A stretch of DNA of 64,000 bases, taken from assembly GCA_025462735.1 (NCBI GenBank), contig JAOAPC010000022.1:212818-276817 (forward strand). Direction: 5' to 3'. Shown here in pieces: positions 45,016 through 56,409 of this stretch. Under the pieces are notes generated by a model. The model saw only the letters and a list, made by a program, of their open reading frames with translations. It was not told where the DNA came from and searched no databases. The translations under genes and the position numbers were made by a program. Numbering within the stretch: the first letter of the stretch is position 1; every line of letters begins with the position of its first letter. This DNA comes from Acidobacteriaceae bacterium (lineage in GTDB: Bacteria > Acidobacteriota > Terriglobia > Terriglobales > Acidobacteriaceae).

Positions 45016-45500
45016 ACACGCCTCCTCACGTTCCGCAAACCGCGCCAGAAGGGGCGCGCGCACACTTGATGACGATGACGGCCATTGCACTTCTCGCAGT
45101 CGCCGGCGTTGCGGTTTCTTCGGTTTCTCTGTACGAGCACTTTGCCACTTCCACAACTTCCTTCTGCGATTTCAGCGAGTTCTTCAATTGCGACATCGTG
45201 AACCGCAGCGCTTATTCAACTGTGCTCGCCGTGCCCGTGGCGCTCATCGGAATCATCGGCTACTTGCTGATCACAGCGTTGGCGACGATTTACCGCAATA
45301 AAGCTGAAACGCCAGTCCTGCTGCTCATTGCATCTTTGGGAGGACTGGGATTCGGGTTGTATCTGACCTACATCGAGAAGTTCGTGCTGGGGGTCTGGTG
45401 CGTTCTGTGTCTAACCTCGCTGGGGTTGATTGGCTGCGAAGCGATACTCAGCGGGATTGCCACTTCGAAGCGTTCAGGCCGAAGTAATAGTCGAGTTTAG
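45000..45500 (+). CDS. Vitamin K epoxide reductase (VKOR) family protein
   Basis: Bacterial VKOR re-oxidises a DsbA-like partner and passes electrons to quinone, as DsbB does. The 166-residue protein has four membrane helices, the active C134-V-L-C137 (GVWCVLC) and the loop cysteine pair C56/C64 (FCDFSEFFNCDIV), with S/N residues after it as in the family. ATG 45000 overlaps the thioredoxin gene by 16 bases; GTG 45012 (GTGA overlap) is an alternative. It is coupled with the C-P-H-C thioredoxin-like gene upstream. Confidence 0.93.
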   Translation: MPAAVNTPPHVPQTAPEGARAHLMTMTAIALLAVAGVAVSSVSLYEHFATSTTSFCDFSEFFNCDIVNRSAYSTVLAVPVALIGIIGYLLITALATIYRNKAETPVLLLIASLGGLGFGLYLTYIEKFVLGVWCVLCLTSLGLIGCEAILSGIATSKRSGRSNSRV

Positions 45501-46462
45501 TCATCTGCGACTGCTTTCAATTCCGCTTCCCTGCTTACACTCGCTGGAGTCGACTGCTTCCGTTTGATAGTAGTGATTGCGACCACGCTGATCAGAATAA
45601 GCGCCGTACCTAGAATCGTTCTTCGGCCTACGGTTTCGCCGCCGAGCGCCGCTCCCAGAATGACCGCCACTACCGGGTTCACATACGCGTAGGTTCCTAC
45701 CTTCGTCGGCGACTCATAGTGCAGTAGCCACACATATGCTGTGAATCCCACGATTGAACCGGCAATAATCAGATAGACAAGTGAAAGCCACGCGGTTGAA
45801 GAAATGTCCTGCGCGCGGAAATGTGCGAATTCCCCAGCTATGGCTGCAAGCGCCAACAACTGCACGCCTCCTGAGAGCATTTGCGCAGCCGCGCTCATCG
45901 GCTTTGATGCCTGCAGAGTCAGCCGTCCGCTGACGATGGTTCCGATAGACCACCCACAACAAGAGATTAGAAGCGCGATCACTCCCCGACGGTCGAGTGG
46001 CGCTTCTCCGAGCGAGGCCCAGGGATTCATGAGCACAACCACTCCGATGATCCCTACGGCTAACCCAAGACCCAGGCGTAAGGTCAGCCGCTGCGTGCGC
46101 AAAAACGTGATCTCGAGCAGCGTGATGCAGACGGGAATCATGGCGAGAATCACGGCCGCTATGCCAGATGGGACCCGTTGCTCCGCCCAGAACAGGCAGG
46201 CGTAGTCGATGAGGAACATCAATGTGCCCAGCACAGTTGCGTCGCGCCATTCACGCAGACTCGGCGAAGGCGTTCCACTGATGCGCAGCCATGCCCACAT
46301 TGCTAGGCCGGCGACGGTGAAGCGTAATCCCGCCATCAAGAATGGAGGAATTTCGCGCACCCCAATGCGAATTGCAAGATAAGTCGATCCCCAGACCAAA
46401 TAAATAATGGCGAATGCCAGCAGGAGCTTCCAGGCAGCGGGGCGCGAGGATGCAGAGGTCAC
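45497..46462 (-). CDS. EamA/DMT-family transporter, YedA-like
   Basis: A 321-residue protein with ten membrane helices arranged as two EamA repeats. The N-terminal segment FAIIYLVWGSTYLAIRIGV is the family hallmark and resembles YedA/RhaT-type proteins. Members export amino acids or other small metabolites; the substrate is unknown. The 3' end overlaps the VKOR gene by four bases in convergent orientation. No regulatory link is evident. Confidence 0.88.
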   Translation of the reverse strand: MTSASSRPAAWKLLLAFAIIYLVWGSTYLAIRIGVREIPPFLMAGLRFTVAGLAMWAWLRISGTPSPSLREWRDATVLGTLMFLIDYACLFWAEQRVPSGIAAVILAMIPVCITLLEITFLRTQRLTLRLGLGLAVGIIGVVVLMNPWASLGEAPLDRRGVIALLISCCGWSIGTIVSGRLTLQASKPMSAAAQMLSGGVQLLALAAIAGEFAHFRAQDISSTAWLSLVYLIIAGSIVGFTAYVWLLHYESPTKVGTYAYVNPVVAVILGAALGGETVGRRTILGTALILISVVAITTIKRKQSTPASVSREAELKAVADD

Positions 46463-46556
46463 ACGCTAATCATACGAAAAAGAAATGAGGTTTACGTTTC
46501 GCAAGCGGCAGATCGATTGGATTGCGAATAAAGCGGTTAAGACGACAGTTCTCGTC

Positions 46557-46937
46557 TCAGTTGGAGCTTTGAATTTCCATCGTCTCGTCGATCCAAAGCT
46601 GACCGGGAGATCCGGGGCCGGAGCGCGTCGCCGTAACCCGAAATCCGCTCGAAGTGGTTTGGATGTCGTAGGAAAACGGAGGACGGTCACCCTTTGGCGG
46701 CATATAGTGGCCGGAGACGAGATCGTCGATTGAACCGTAATGTCCCTCGGTGGCGTTAAAACTGCGCTCTGCATTGGCCATGCTGAGTAGATCGCCTTTC
46801 ACGCCGGTCATAACTTCGGCCGCCTGAACAGTGGTGCCCCCGCCAATGTGCGCCACACTTTCCGCCTGCTTGGTGTACAGATAGAAAACAATCGCAGCCG
46901 ACATGAGCACACCGGCAAAACCGAGAATACGACCCAT
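46557..46937 (-). CDS. Pilin-like or pseudopilin-like small secreted protein
   Basis: A 126-residue protein with an N-terminal membrane segment (MGRILGFAGVLMSAAIVFYL); ATG 46937 has GAGGA upstream. After a Gly/Ala stretch comes MANAERSFNATEGHYGSIDD, which resembles the post-helix region of type IV pilins and pseudopilins, where a disulfide-free alpha/beta domain begins. The classical prepilin-peptidase motif (G-F-x4-E) is not present, so it may instead be a pilin-derived membrane-anchored protein. It lies 98 bases downstream of the acyl ligase gene. Confidence 0.6.
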   Translation of the reverse strand: MGRILGFAGVLMSAAIVFYLYTKQAESVAHIGGGTTVQAAEVMTGVKGDLLSMANAERSFNATEGHYGSIDDLVSGHYMPPKGDRPPFSYDIQTTSSGFRVTATRSGPGSPGQLWIDETMEIQSSN

Positions 46938-47035
46938 AGAGATTCCTCGAATCCTTATTGCAACGCGAGAAAGCTCGTGCCGCAAGTAACCGGAGTGCAC
47001 GAACTCAAGGTTATGCACGGCGATAGACGGTTCAT

Positions 47036-48688
47036 TTACGCCGTGCTGCTCTGCTTCATGGTGTACATCTCTTCTATTTGTGGATCGAAGCGCTGCGCGA
47101 TCAAGTCGCGCTTGAGTTTGCCGTTGGCGGTGAGCAGACCATTTTCGATGGTGAAAGGCTCGGAAATAATGCGAAATGCCCGCACCTGCTTGTAATGCGG
47201 CAATGTGGGGTTCACCGCGTCGAGGGCGGACTGCACCTGCTCGGCGGAGAGATCGCCCGTGATGATCAGGGTCAGGTAGCTCCGACCGTTACCGATCACC
47301 ACCGCATGTTGCGCGTTGAGAAGACGTGCCAGAATTTCATCTTCAATAGGCTCGGGCGCAATATTGTGGCCGGAGTTGAGGATCAACAAGTTTTTAATTC
47401 TGCCGATAATTTTCCAGTTTCCCGACGCGTTTACCTCGCCTTGATCGCCAGTATGAAACCAGCCGTCGCGCAGGACTTTGGCGGTTTCATCCGCCCGGTT
47501 CCAATATCCCGGGAAAACATTTGGGCCGCGGACAACGATCTCGTCGTTCTCTGCTAGCTTCATTTCAACTCCGCTGATCGCAGGGCCCACGCGGCCGGGC
47601 TCCACATGGCGAGGATCGTCCAAGGTGCAAATTGCAGTGGTTTCGGTGAGTCCGTACACCTGAAGCACGGGAATGCCGAGCATCATAAAGAACAGCTGAG
47701 TCTCGACGCTGAGTGGCGCGGAGCCGCAGATCAGGGCCTTTAGATTCGAGCCGATCATCTTTTTTCGGATGGTCGGGAACACTCCTGTATTTGCCAGTGC
47801 CAGCCAAATCGCATCTGAAAAACTTGCTCGGCCCTCATGTTTGCGCATGTAAGCGGCTTTGGCCTTGGTGTAGATTGTGCGCACTATGCCTGCAGTTTTC
47901 CAAAGTTGTTCGTCGACGGCCCTGCGAACTCTTTCAAGCAGAGCGGGCACATTTACGAAATAATCGGGCGCGACGGTGCGAAGCTCACCCGCCAGCTTCG
48001 AAAGATCGGTATTCATGAAAACCGAACTGCCGCGCAACAGACTCGTAAGCGTGGTGATCCAGGCTGCAGCGAAATTCAGCGGCGCCCACTGGTAAACACG
48101 GTCTTGATCGGGACGGTGATTCATCAAGATATCGAGCTGTTCTGACGTGCATTGCAGAATGTGCGCAACATTTGCTGCGGTGAGCATCACACCTTTGGCT
48201 TCGCCGGAAGTTCCTGAGGTATAGATGATGGCAGCGACGTCGGAATTCTCAACCTGAGGCTTCCTAGCTCGCTGGGTATTCGAAGAAAAGATTTCGTCAA
48301 ACAGGACTTGTGGCGGGGCTTCCCGCCAATTCTGGACGATTGCTTCTCGCAAGGTTGCGTCCCCGCAGCAGATCAAAGACGGCGAACAGTCCTTCATCAT
48401 TGCGACCAGTTCCGCAGGCGCCTGGCGGGAATACAGCGGCACGACGATCAGGCCTTCCGCCATGATCGCCAAGTCGGCGGCGATCCAGCGAATGCTGTTC
48501 GGCGCCAGCAAGGCGCAGCGGTCGCCTTTCTTCAGTCCACGCGAGGCGAGGAAGGCACGGGCTTGAGAGATCATGCCGAGCAGTTCGCGACCGGTGACCG
48601 GAGCGGCGCCGGATTCGCGGAGTTCCGTCAGGAGTCTCTGATCGGCCGCAGAGTCCAAACGTGCGAAGATTTGGTCGAGGAAGCTCAC
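47036..48688 (-). CDS. Long-chain acyl-CoA synthetase-like AMP ligase
   Basis: A 550-residue adenylating enzyme: ATP motif IIYTSGTSGEAKGVMLTAAN, A5-type QVYGLTETTAICTLDD, A7-type TGDQGEVNASGNWKIIGRIK, and a C-terminal lysine region (LLTANGKLKRD). It has the length of bacterial long-chain acyl-CoA synthetases of the AMP-dependent family. It is the last gene of a tightly packed minus-strand set; its GTG start is one base after the upstream stop. It probably supplies activated acyl chains for the reductases in the same operon. Confidence 0.9.
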   Translation of the reverse strand: MSFLDQIFARLDSAADQRLLTELRESGAAPVTGRELLGMISQARAFLASRGLKKGDRCALLAPNSIRWIAADLAIMAEGLIVVPLYSRQAPAELVAMMKDCSPSLICCGDATLREAIVQNWREAPPQVLFDEIFSSNTQRARKPQVENSDVAAIIYTSGTSGEAKGVMLTAANVAHILQCTSEQLDILMNHRPDQDRVYQWAPLNFAAAWITTLTSLLRGSSVFMNTDLSKLAGELRTVAPDYFVNVPALLERVRRAVDEQLWKTAGIVRTIYTKAKAAYMRKHEGRASFSDAIWLALANTGVFPTIRKKMIGSNLKALICGSAPLSVETQLFFMMLGIPVLQVYGLTETTAICTLDDPRHVEPGRVGPAISGVEMKLAENDEIVVRGPNVFPGYWNRADETAKVLRDGWFHTGDQGEVNASGNWKIIGRIKNLLILNSGHNIAPEPIEDEILARLLNAQHAVVIGNGRSYLTLIITGDLSAEQVQSALDAVNPTLPHYKQVRAFRIISEPFTIENGLLTANGKLKRDLIAQRFDPQIEEMYTMKQSSTA

Positions 48689-48689
48689 C

Positions 48690-50120
48690 TCAAGCGGGGA
48701 CCTTGTTGCTTTCGCGATACATTCCGATCAACCGGCGCAAACCTTCGTCGAGAGGAGGGAGATAATCTTCCCAGCCCCACTCGCCTTTGCGGGTAGGGAA
48801 ATCGGGATATCGGCGGCGGACCTCTTCTTCGAAGTAAACTCCCATGCGCGCCATGGTCTTTAAATTTCTGACCACAGTGTGCCCGATTCCGTCTGCGATT
48901 CTTTCGCCATCGGTGGCAAGAGTCTCGAGCGCAGCCAGCAACTTCGGCTCCAGATCGGGATCGTCAACGTTCATCAGCAGGTCTTCGTGGCCGCGTTCGC
49001 GCATCAGGTTGCGGATGCGCTCGTCCATGGTGATTCCAGCCGAAGGAACCAATGCAGGCATAGAAGTAACGATTCCGTGAAAGCGAGATGACGCCATCAG
49101 ATGTCCAGCGCGCAGAATGCTCACCATCTGAAACATGTCGTAATTTTCGGAGCTAAAAACTGCCACGCCGCCCAGCTTTTCGGATACTCGGCGGCAAGCG
49201 CGAGTATCCAGTTGCTCAGTGGCAGCAAGGGCGACGAACACTCGGTGACGTTGCCGGAAGCCGTCGACCGCCTTTGCAATCGCAGTCAGGTATCGTTCGA
49301 ACGCATTTTCTACTTCAGAGCCGTCTTTGTGAAAATAAAGAGTTCGATAATGACTGTCCTTGTACGCGCCACCAATGGCGTGAGCCGCGTATTTCACCAG
49401 CGATGGCTTCACCGGCCACCAGAATGGATTGATCGGGCAGACGATCAGCACCGGGAGCTTGCCATCCCAACCAGCATCCTGCAACGCCTTGCGGCCATAC
49501 TCGGGAGCAAGCGGCTCGAACGTCCACGCCGTGTCCGTGCCGAGCTCAGTAGGCACGCCGAGTTTCCGCAACACGGTACGCGATTCTTCATTACGCGTGA
49601 TGATCAGCGCGTCCTTGCAATAGCGGCCGCACATTTTTGCGACTGAGGGATCCATGTGTCCGGCTTCCGACCCATATCCGACCGCCAGTTTGTTCTGGGC
49701 TGTCGCTGTCCCTAGCGATCCGATGATCATGGTGGTCAGTGCGTTCGCAAACTTACTCTTGAACGCGGAGCCTTCAACCACAATCACCCCGTGATGCTTG
49801 GGAATCTCACGCGCCAGAAACGGCGGAAAAATATCGGGAAGATGGACCTGCTCTGCGCCTTCGAAGTACCCGCGGGTCAGGTCGAAGTTCTGGCTCATCA
49901 CGCTGAATTCAACATTGTCTGCTCCGAGAATGTGGCGCAACTGACGCAGTGTTTCTTCAGGACGAACGTCGGAGCCCGTATTGCGCGTGCCGTTGTACCC
50001 GGCCAAAAGCAGCTTCAGCTTTTTGCCCGGTTGCCAGCGTTCGCCACCACCGAGGATCCATGCGGCTTTCGCACGTTCTATGTTGCCGCTGACCCACGCT
50101 TCGAGGATGTAATCCATCAT
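48690..50120 (-). CDS. Polysaccharide pyruvyl transferase family protein
   Basis: A 476-residue protein starting at ATG 50120 (ATGA overlap with the upstream gene). The core resembles the polysaccharide pyruvyl transferase fold: [20 protein letters not shown] near the start, [14 protein letters not shown] and late [20 protein letters not shown]. Known members add pyruvate ketals to sugars or act on related substrates; CsaB is one example. Here it lies between lipid-type reductases and an acyl ligase, so the acceptor may be a glycolipid. The extra N-terminal 40 residues are helical. Confidence 0.8.
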   Translation of the reverse strand: MMDYILEAWVSGNIERAKAAWILGGGERWQPGKKLKLLLAGYNGTRNTGSDVRPEETLRQLRHILGADNVEFSVMSQNFDLTRGYFEGAEQVHLPDIFPPFLAREIPKHHGVIVVEGSAFKSKFANALTTMIIGSLGTATAQNKLAVGYGSEAGHMDPSVAKMCGRYCKDALIITRNEESRTVLRKLGVPTELGTDTAWTFEPLAPEYGRKALQDAGWDGKLPVLIVCPINPFWWPVKPSLVKYAAHAIGGAYKDSHYRTLYFHKDGSEVENAFERYLTAIAKAVDGFRQRHRVFVALAATEQLDTRACRRVSEKLGGVAVFSSENYDMFQMVSILRAGHLMASSRFHGIVTSMPALVPSAGITMDERIRNLMRERGHEDLLMNVDDPDLEPKLLAALETLATDGERIADGIGHTVVRNLKTMARMGVYFEEEVRRRYPDFPTRKGEWGWEDYLPPLDEGLRRLIGMYRESNKVPA

Positions 50121-51234
50121 GCCGCAGATCCTCCGACTTTTGCTGGCCAACCCTGGTAAGGGTAAGTGAAATTGGTTTCGCGGCTGAACTTCAGCAGCGG
50201 ATAACTGTACTGCGAAAACGGAACCGGCTTGCGTCCCAGCTCAGAAGTGACTCGCGTGTTGTCGAACACCGTATTGAAAGTTAAATATGGCATGAAAACT
50301 TTCATCAGCGACGCGACGTGCGCAATCGGACTCTTGCGATTCGAGAGCAGGTTAATGGAAGAGGTGAACGGCTTCTGCATAAAGGGCAAGTAAATCGGCC
50401 CGCGCCTATCTTGCGCCGCAGCCAGCGATTCAGTGATCTGCCGGAACGTCTGCGATTCGCGCCCCGAAGAAAGGTGATAAGTGTCGTACTGGGTGTGCTC
50501 TTTCACGTGCAATCTGGCGATGGCATCGGCAACAAAGTCTACGTTGACGATGTCGACGCGGTCGCGCGGGCGCAGCGGCAGGGCCGGCAATCCGGCCAGG
50601 AACACGAACGCCCGCACCATGTCGAACTGTGTCGTCTCTCCGCGGCGGCTGTCACCGAGGACAATACTGGGCCGGAAGATGGTCTTCGGCACATCTGGAA
50701 GCAGTTGCCGGATCATGTGCTCGCAAAATTTCTTAGTGCGCGCGTACGGGTCGTAGTCTGACCGGTTCCAGTCGACTGATTTGTCTTCGGCGACGACCTC
50801 ATCTTGCCGCTTGCCGGCAACTGCCACCGTGCTCACGTGGCTGAAGCGGCGCAGGCCGTGATAGTGGTTTACTTGCATTCCGAGCTTGATGACCTCGAGC
50901 GTGCCTCGCAGATTCACGTTCAGGCAACTCTTCTCGGATTTTCGGTTCAGCGACGCAGCACAATGAATAACTGAATCAGTGGTGTGAACCAAGCGATCGT
51001 AATCGTCGCGTGAAAGACCAAAACCGTCTTCGGTCAAGTCGCCGCGAAAAACCCGGATTCTCGTCTGGAGGTATTCGTAGAAAGACTTGAAGTCGAAGTG
51101 CAGCTGAAGAGAATGCCAGAGACGGTCTTCGGCTTCATGAGCATCACGCGCGCGCACCAGCAGATTCAGCGACGCGCCGTGGTCGTTCAGTAGATTGGCG
51201 GCGATGTAAGCGCCGATGTACCCAGTGGATCCGG

Positions 51235-51250
<16 letters not shown>
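50117..51250 (-). CDS. Thioester-reductase-like NAD(P)-dependent SDR protein
   Basis: A 377-residue extended short-chain dehydrogenase. The NAD(P)-binding motif is GSTGYIGAY near the N-terminus. The active-site pattern is serine (FSHVST) and Y-x3-K (YARTKKF). The middle ([19 protein letters not shown]) resembles carboxylic-acid or thioester reductases and fatty acyl reductases of the Lys2/NRPS-terminal type. The gene overlaps the large fused reductase upstream by 16 bases and the next gene by four, so all are co-translated. Substrate is probably an acyl thioester or an aldehyde product. Confidence 0.82.
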
Positions 51251-53577
<2,327 letters not shown>

Positions 53578-53835
53578 TTATCAGATCCGTTGCAGCCGGT
53601 AAGACTACCTCATGCATGGGCCAGAAGCGCTGCAAAGCTCTCTATTGTAAAAGATCGGCCGACATCAGAGAAATATTCGCGAATATCGGGTAATTGGGGC
53701 AGTTCTCCGACTCGTCCCCTGGTCCACTCGCGACCGCTCCAAGTAAATCGTTGTGGGAGCTCCGAAGCCACAATTCTGGCCCTTGTGCTCCACAACACGT
53801 GGGTTCTAAAATAGCGTCCTCACTCAGGAGGACAC

Positions 53836-55215
53836 GTGGTTGCACGCAGGTTCCTTCTTGCCATTGTCGCACTAGCATTTGGCGGTCTGTTCCTGGGAGC
53901 CGGTCAGGAAAACCCAACTCCTCCGAAGGAAGTCACCTACAACCGGGATGTCGCTCCAATTCTGTACAAGAACTGCGTGGTTTGCCATCGGCCGAATAAC
54001 ATCGCGCCCATGTCCCTGATGACCTACAAGGAAACCCGTCCTTGGGCCCGGTTAATCCGTGAAGCCGTCGTACAACGCAAGATGCCTCCCTGGCACGCAG
54101 ATCCGAATGTGGGCGAGTACCTTAACGATCCCCGGCTCAGCGACGTTGACATTTCGACTATCGACGCATGGTTCAGGACCGGCACAAAAGAAGGCGATGC
54201 GAGGGATTTACCCCCGGCTCCCGTGTTCGGCGAAGGTTGGCATATCAACCCTGACATAGTGTTCCCGATTCCTGAGTTTATGGTGAGTGGCGCTAGCCAG
54301 GATGAGTACGAATACATCTACGTTCCCACCAACTTCACAGAAGATAAATGGGTGCAGGCAGCTGAGGTGCTTCCTGGAGACCGGCGCGTAGTGCATCATG
54401 CGACGGTATCGGTGATCGAAGCCGACAAAGTGGCAAAGAAAGAGGAAGAGAATAAGGGATCAAACGCAGGAGTCGATAAGTATCACTACCGCACCGGCAA
54501 GGTGTTACACCTGCGGCAGGATGCGCCGGTTGTGGACGATGGGTGCTCTTATCCAACTGGCGGCGGGGTTCCGGGCAAGGAATCGGGATATGTGAACATC
54601 GTGCCGGGAATCTACTTGCCCGGGCATTTAGCGGAGACCAGGCCTTCCGGCTACGCGTTGCGGATTCCGGCCGGGGCCTACCTGCAGTTTCAGATTCACT
54701 ACAGCAATCACACCAGCGAAGACGTGAAAGATCGCACCAGCATCGGCCTGGTATTCGCCAAAGAGCCGGTTAAGCACGAGATTGCTCAGTACGAAATCTG
54801 GAACGATCTTTTCCTGATCCCGCCGAACGACGAGAATCACCGGGTGACTTCGTGTTACACCCTGCCCAAAGATGTAATCGCTCTCGCCTACACTGGCCAC
54901 ATGCATTTCCGCGGAAAGAGCATGAAGACTGAAGCTATCTACCCCGATGGCCACCACGAAGTGATCATGAACGTGCCGCACTATGATTTCCGCTGGCAGG
55001 AGACGTATTTTCTGAAGAAGCAGTTTCTGATGCCTAAGGGGACGAAGTTGGTGACCACTGCCTACTTCGACAATTCGGTGAACAATGCCCAAAACCCCGA
55101 TCCTTCGAGAGCCCTTCGCTGGGGTGAGCCCAGCGACGAAGAGATGATGGGCTTCTGGTTGCAATTCGCCGATCCCAAACCAGTAGACGAAAAACCTGCT
55201 GTCGCGCACAAGTAA
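53836..55215 (+). CDS. PHM-like copper monooxygenase fused to an N-terminal cytochrome c
   Basis: A 459-residue exported protein with GTG start 53836 and AGGAGG four bases upstream. After a signal peptide there is a cytochrome c motif C47-V-V-C-H51, then two domains of the copper type II ascorbate-dependent monooxygenase family. All copper ligands have equivalents: H187-H188 (RRVVHH) and H288 (QIHY) for CuH, and H355-x-H357 (GHMHFRG) and M437 (DEEMM) for CuM. Family members hydroxylate C-H bonds (PHM, dopamine beta-monooxygenase). The fused heme could deliver electrons instead of ascorbate. A PAL-like gene follows 67 bases later. Confidence 0.85.
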   Translation: MVARRFLLAIVALAFGGLFLGAGQENPTPPKEVTYNRDVAPILYKNCVVCHRPNNIAPMSLMTYKETRPWARLIREAVVQRKMPPWHADPNVGEYLNDPRLSDVDISTIDAWFRTGTKEGDARDLPPAPVFGEGWHINPDIVFPIPEFMVSGASQDEYEYIYVPTNFTEDKWVQAAEVLPGDRRVVHHATVSVIEADKVAKKEEENKGSNAGVDKYHYRTGKVLHLRQDAPVVDDGCSYPTGGGVPGKESGYVNIVPGIYLPGHLAETRPSGYALRIPAGAYLQFQIHYSNHTSEDVKDRTSIGLVFAKEPVKHEIAQYEIWNDLFLIPPNDENHRVTSCYTLPKDVIALAYTGHMHFRGKSMKTEAIYPDGHHEVIMNVPHYDFRWQETYFLKKQFLMPKGTKLVTTAYFDNSVNNAQNPDPSRALRWGEPSDEEMMGFWLQFADPKPVDEKPAVAHK

Positions 55216-55282
55216 AGCATCCGGACTTTAGCGAAAAGTTCTAACCTTCTACCTTGAGTTGATCTATCGGGAGTACGAGATC

Positions 55283-56332
55283 ATGCAACTCACGCGTCGT
55301 AGCTTTCTGGTCACTACCGCAGCGGCGGCCTGCGCTCCCGCATTCCTGGAAGCGACCGATAAGGCCGGCAGCAAAGCCCCGATTCTGGGGCAGGGCAAGC
55401 ACCAATATGAGGCCATTCATGATTGGGGCGAGTTGCCGCGCACCATCAAATACGGTAATACCCACGGCGTGTGCGAGGATTCCCAGGGCAACATATACAT
55501 CCACCACACGGTAAACGCATCGAGCGACAACGTGGACACAATGGTGGTCTTCGATAACAAGGGTAAGTTCGTCCGCTCCTGGGGCCGACAATTCAAAGGC
55601 GGAGCACACGGCCTGACCTTCCGCAAAGAAGGAAGCGAAGAGTTTCTCTACCTTTGCGATTACCAGCATGGCATCGTCACCAAGCGGACCTTGAAGGGTG
55701 AAGAAGTATTCACCCTGGGGTATCCGGCAGAATCAGAAGCATACAAACCAAGAGATCAAACTTCAGTCGTACCCTACCGGCCAACCAACGTGGCCATCGC
55801 CCCGAATGGGGATATTTATGTCGGTGACGGATATGGATCGAGTTTCGTAAATCAGTACAACAGCAAAGCTGAGTTTATTCGCAGCTTTGGTGGACTTGGA
55901 AAAGCTGACGGCCAACTCGATTGCCCACATGGTCTCTGGGTTGACACGCGCGCCGAAATGCGGCTGCTGGTCGTCGCCGATCGTGGCAATAGCCGCCTGC
56001 ACCGCTTCACGCTGGAAGGCAAACACGTTGACTTCATTTTGGGCACGTCGAGGATGCCATGTAATTTCCATGAACGGAATGGCAGCGTAGTGATTCCAGA
56101 TCTTGTGAGCAAGGTAGTGATTTTGGACCGGACGAACAACGTGATCGCAAGCCTCGGTGACGGCGAATACCCGAAGCAGGACTGGAGCACGGTTCGGAAT
56201 CAGGCTTCCGGAACGTTTGTGCCCGGCAGGTTCGTGTGTCCTCATGGTGCATGTTTTGATCACGAGGGCAACATCTTTGTGGTGGAGTGGGTTGAGTCGG
56301 GCAGAGTAACGAAACTACGTAGCATAAGCTGA
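55283..56332 (+). CDS. NHL-repeat protein resembling peptidyl-alpha-hydroxyglycine amidating lyase (PAL)
   Basis: A 349-residue protein with a twin-arginine-like signal (TRRSFLVTTAAAACAPA); ATG 55283 is selected so that it is N-terminal. The rest is a six-bladed beta-propeller of NHL repeats. Three histidines match the zinc ligands of rat PAL in context and spacing: H109 (GAHGL), H216 (CPHGL) and H321 (CPHGA). Y184 in DGYGSS matches the catalytic tyrosine region. The PAL arginine site is not conserved (IYIHH). It follows the copper monooxygenase gene closely, like the two halves of PAM. Lyase activity is inferred. Confidence 0.82.
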   Translation: MQLTRRSFLVTTAAAACAPAFLEATDKAGSKAPILGQGKHQYEAIHDWGELPRTIKYGNTHGVCEDSQGNIYIHHTVNASSDNVDTMVVFDNKGKFVRSWGRQFKGGAHGLTFRKEGSEEFLYLCDYQHGIVTKRTLKGEEVFTLGYPAESEAYKPRDQTSVVPYRPTNVAIAPNGDIYVGDGYGSSFVNQYNSKAEFIRSFGGLGKADGQLDCPHGLWVDTRAEMRLLVVADRGNSRLHRFTLEGKHVDFILGTSRMPCNFHERNGSVVIPDLVSKVVILDRTNNVIASLGDGEYPKQDWSTVRNQASGTFVPGRFVCPHGACFDHEGNIFVVEWVESGRVTKLRSIS

Positions 56333-56409
56333 TCGACACCAGCTCGCCTTTTCGATTCCCCGTAACGCCGTCTCTGGATGACGAATACCCGCCTTTTTTC
56401 AGCAACTTT

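Noticed and set aside
46557..46937. Type IV pilin gene
   Set aside because: The prepilin-peptidase recognition motif is missing and no pilus assembly genes are in the window; kept only as pilin-like.
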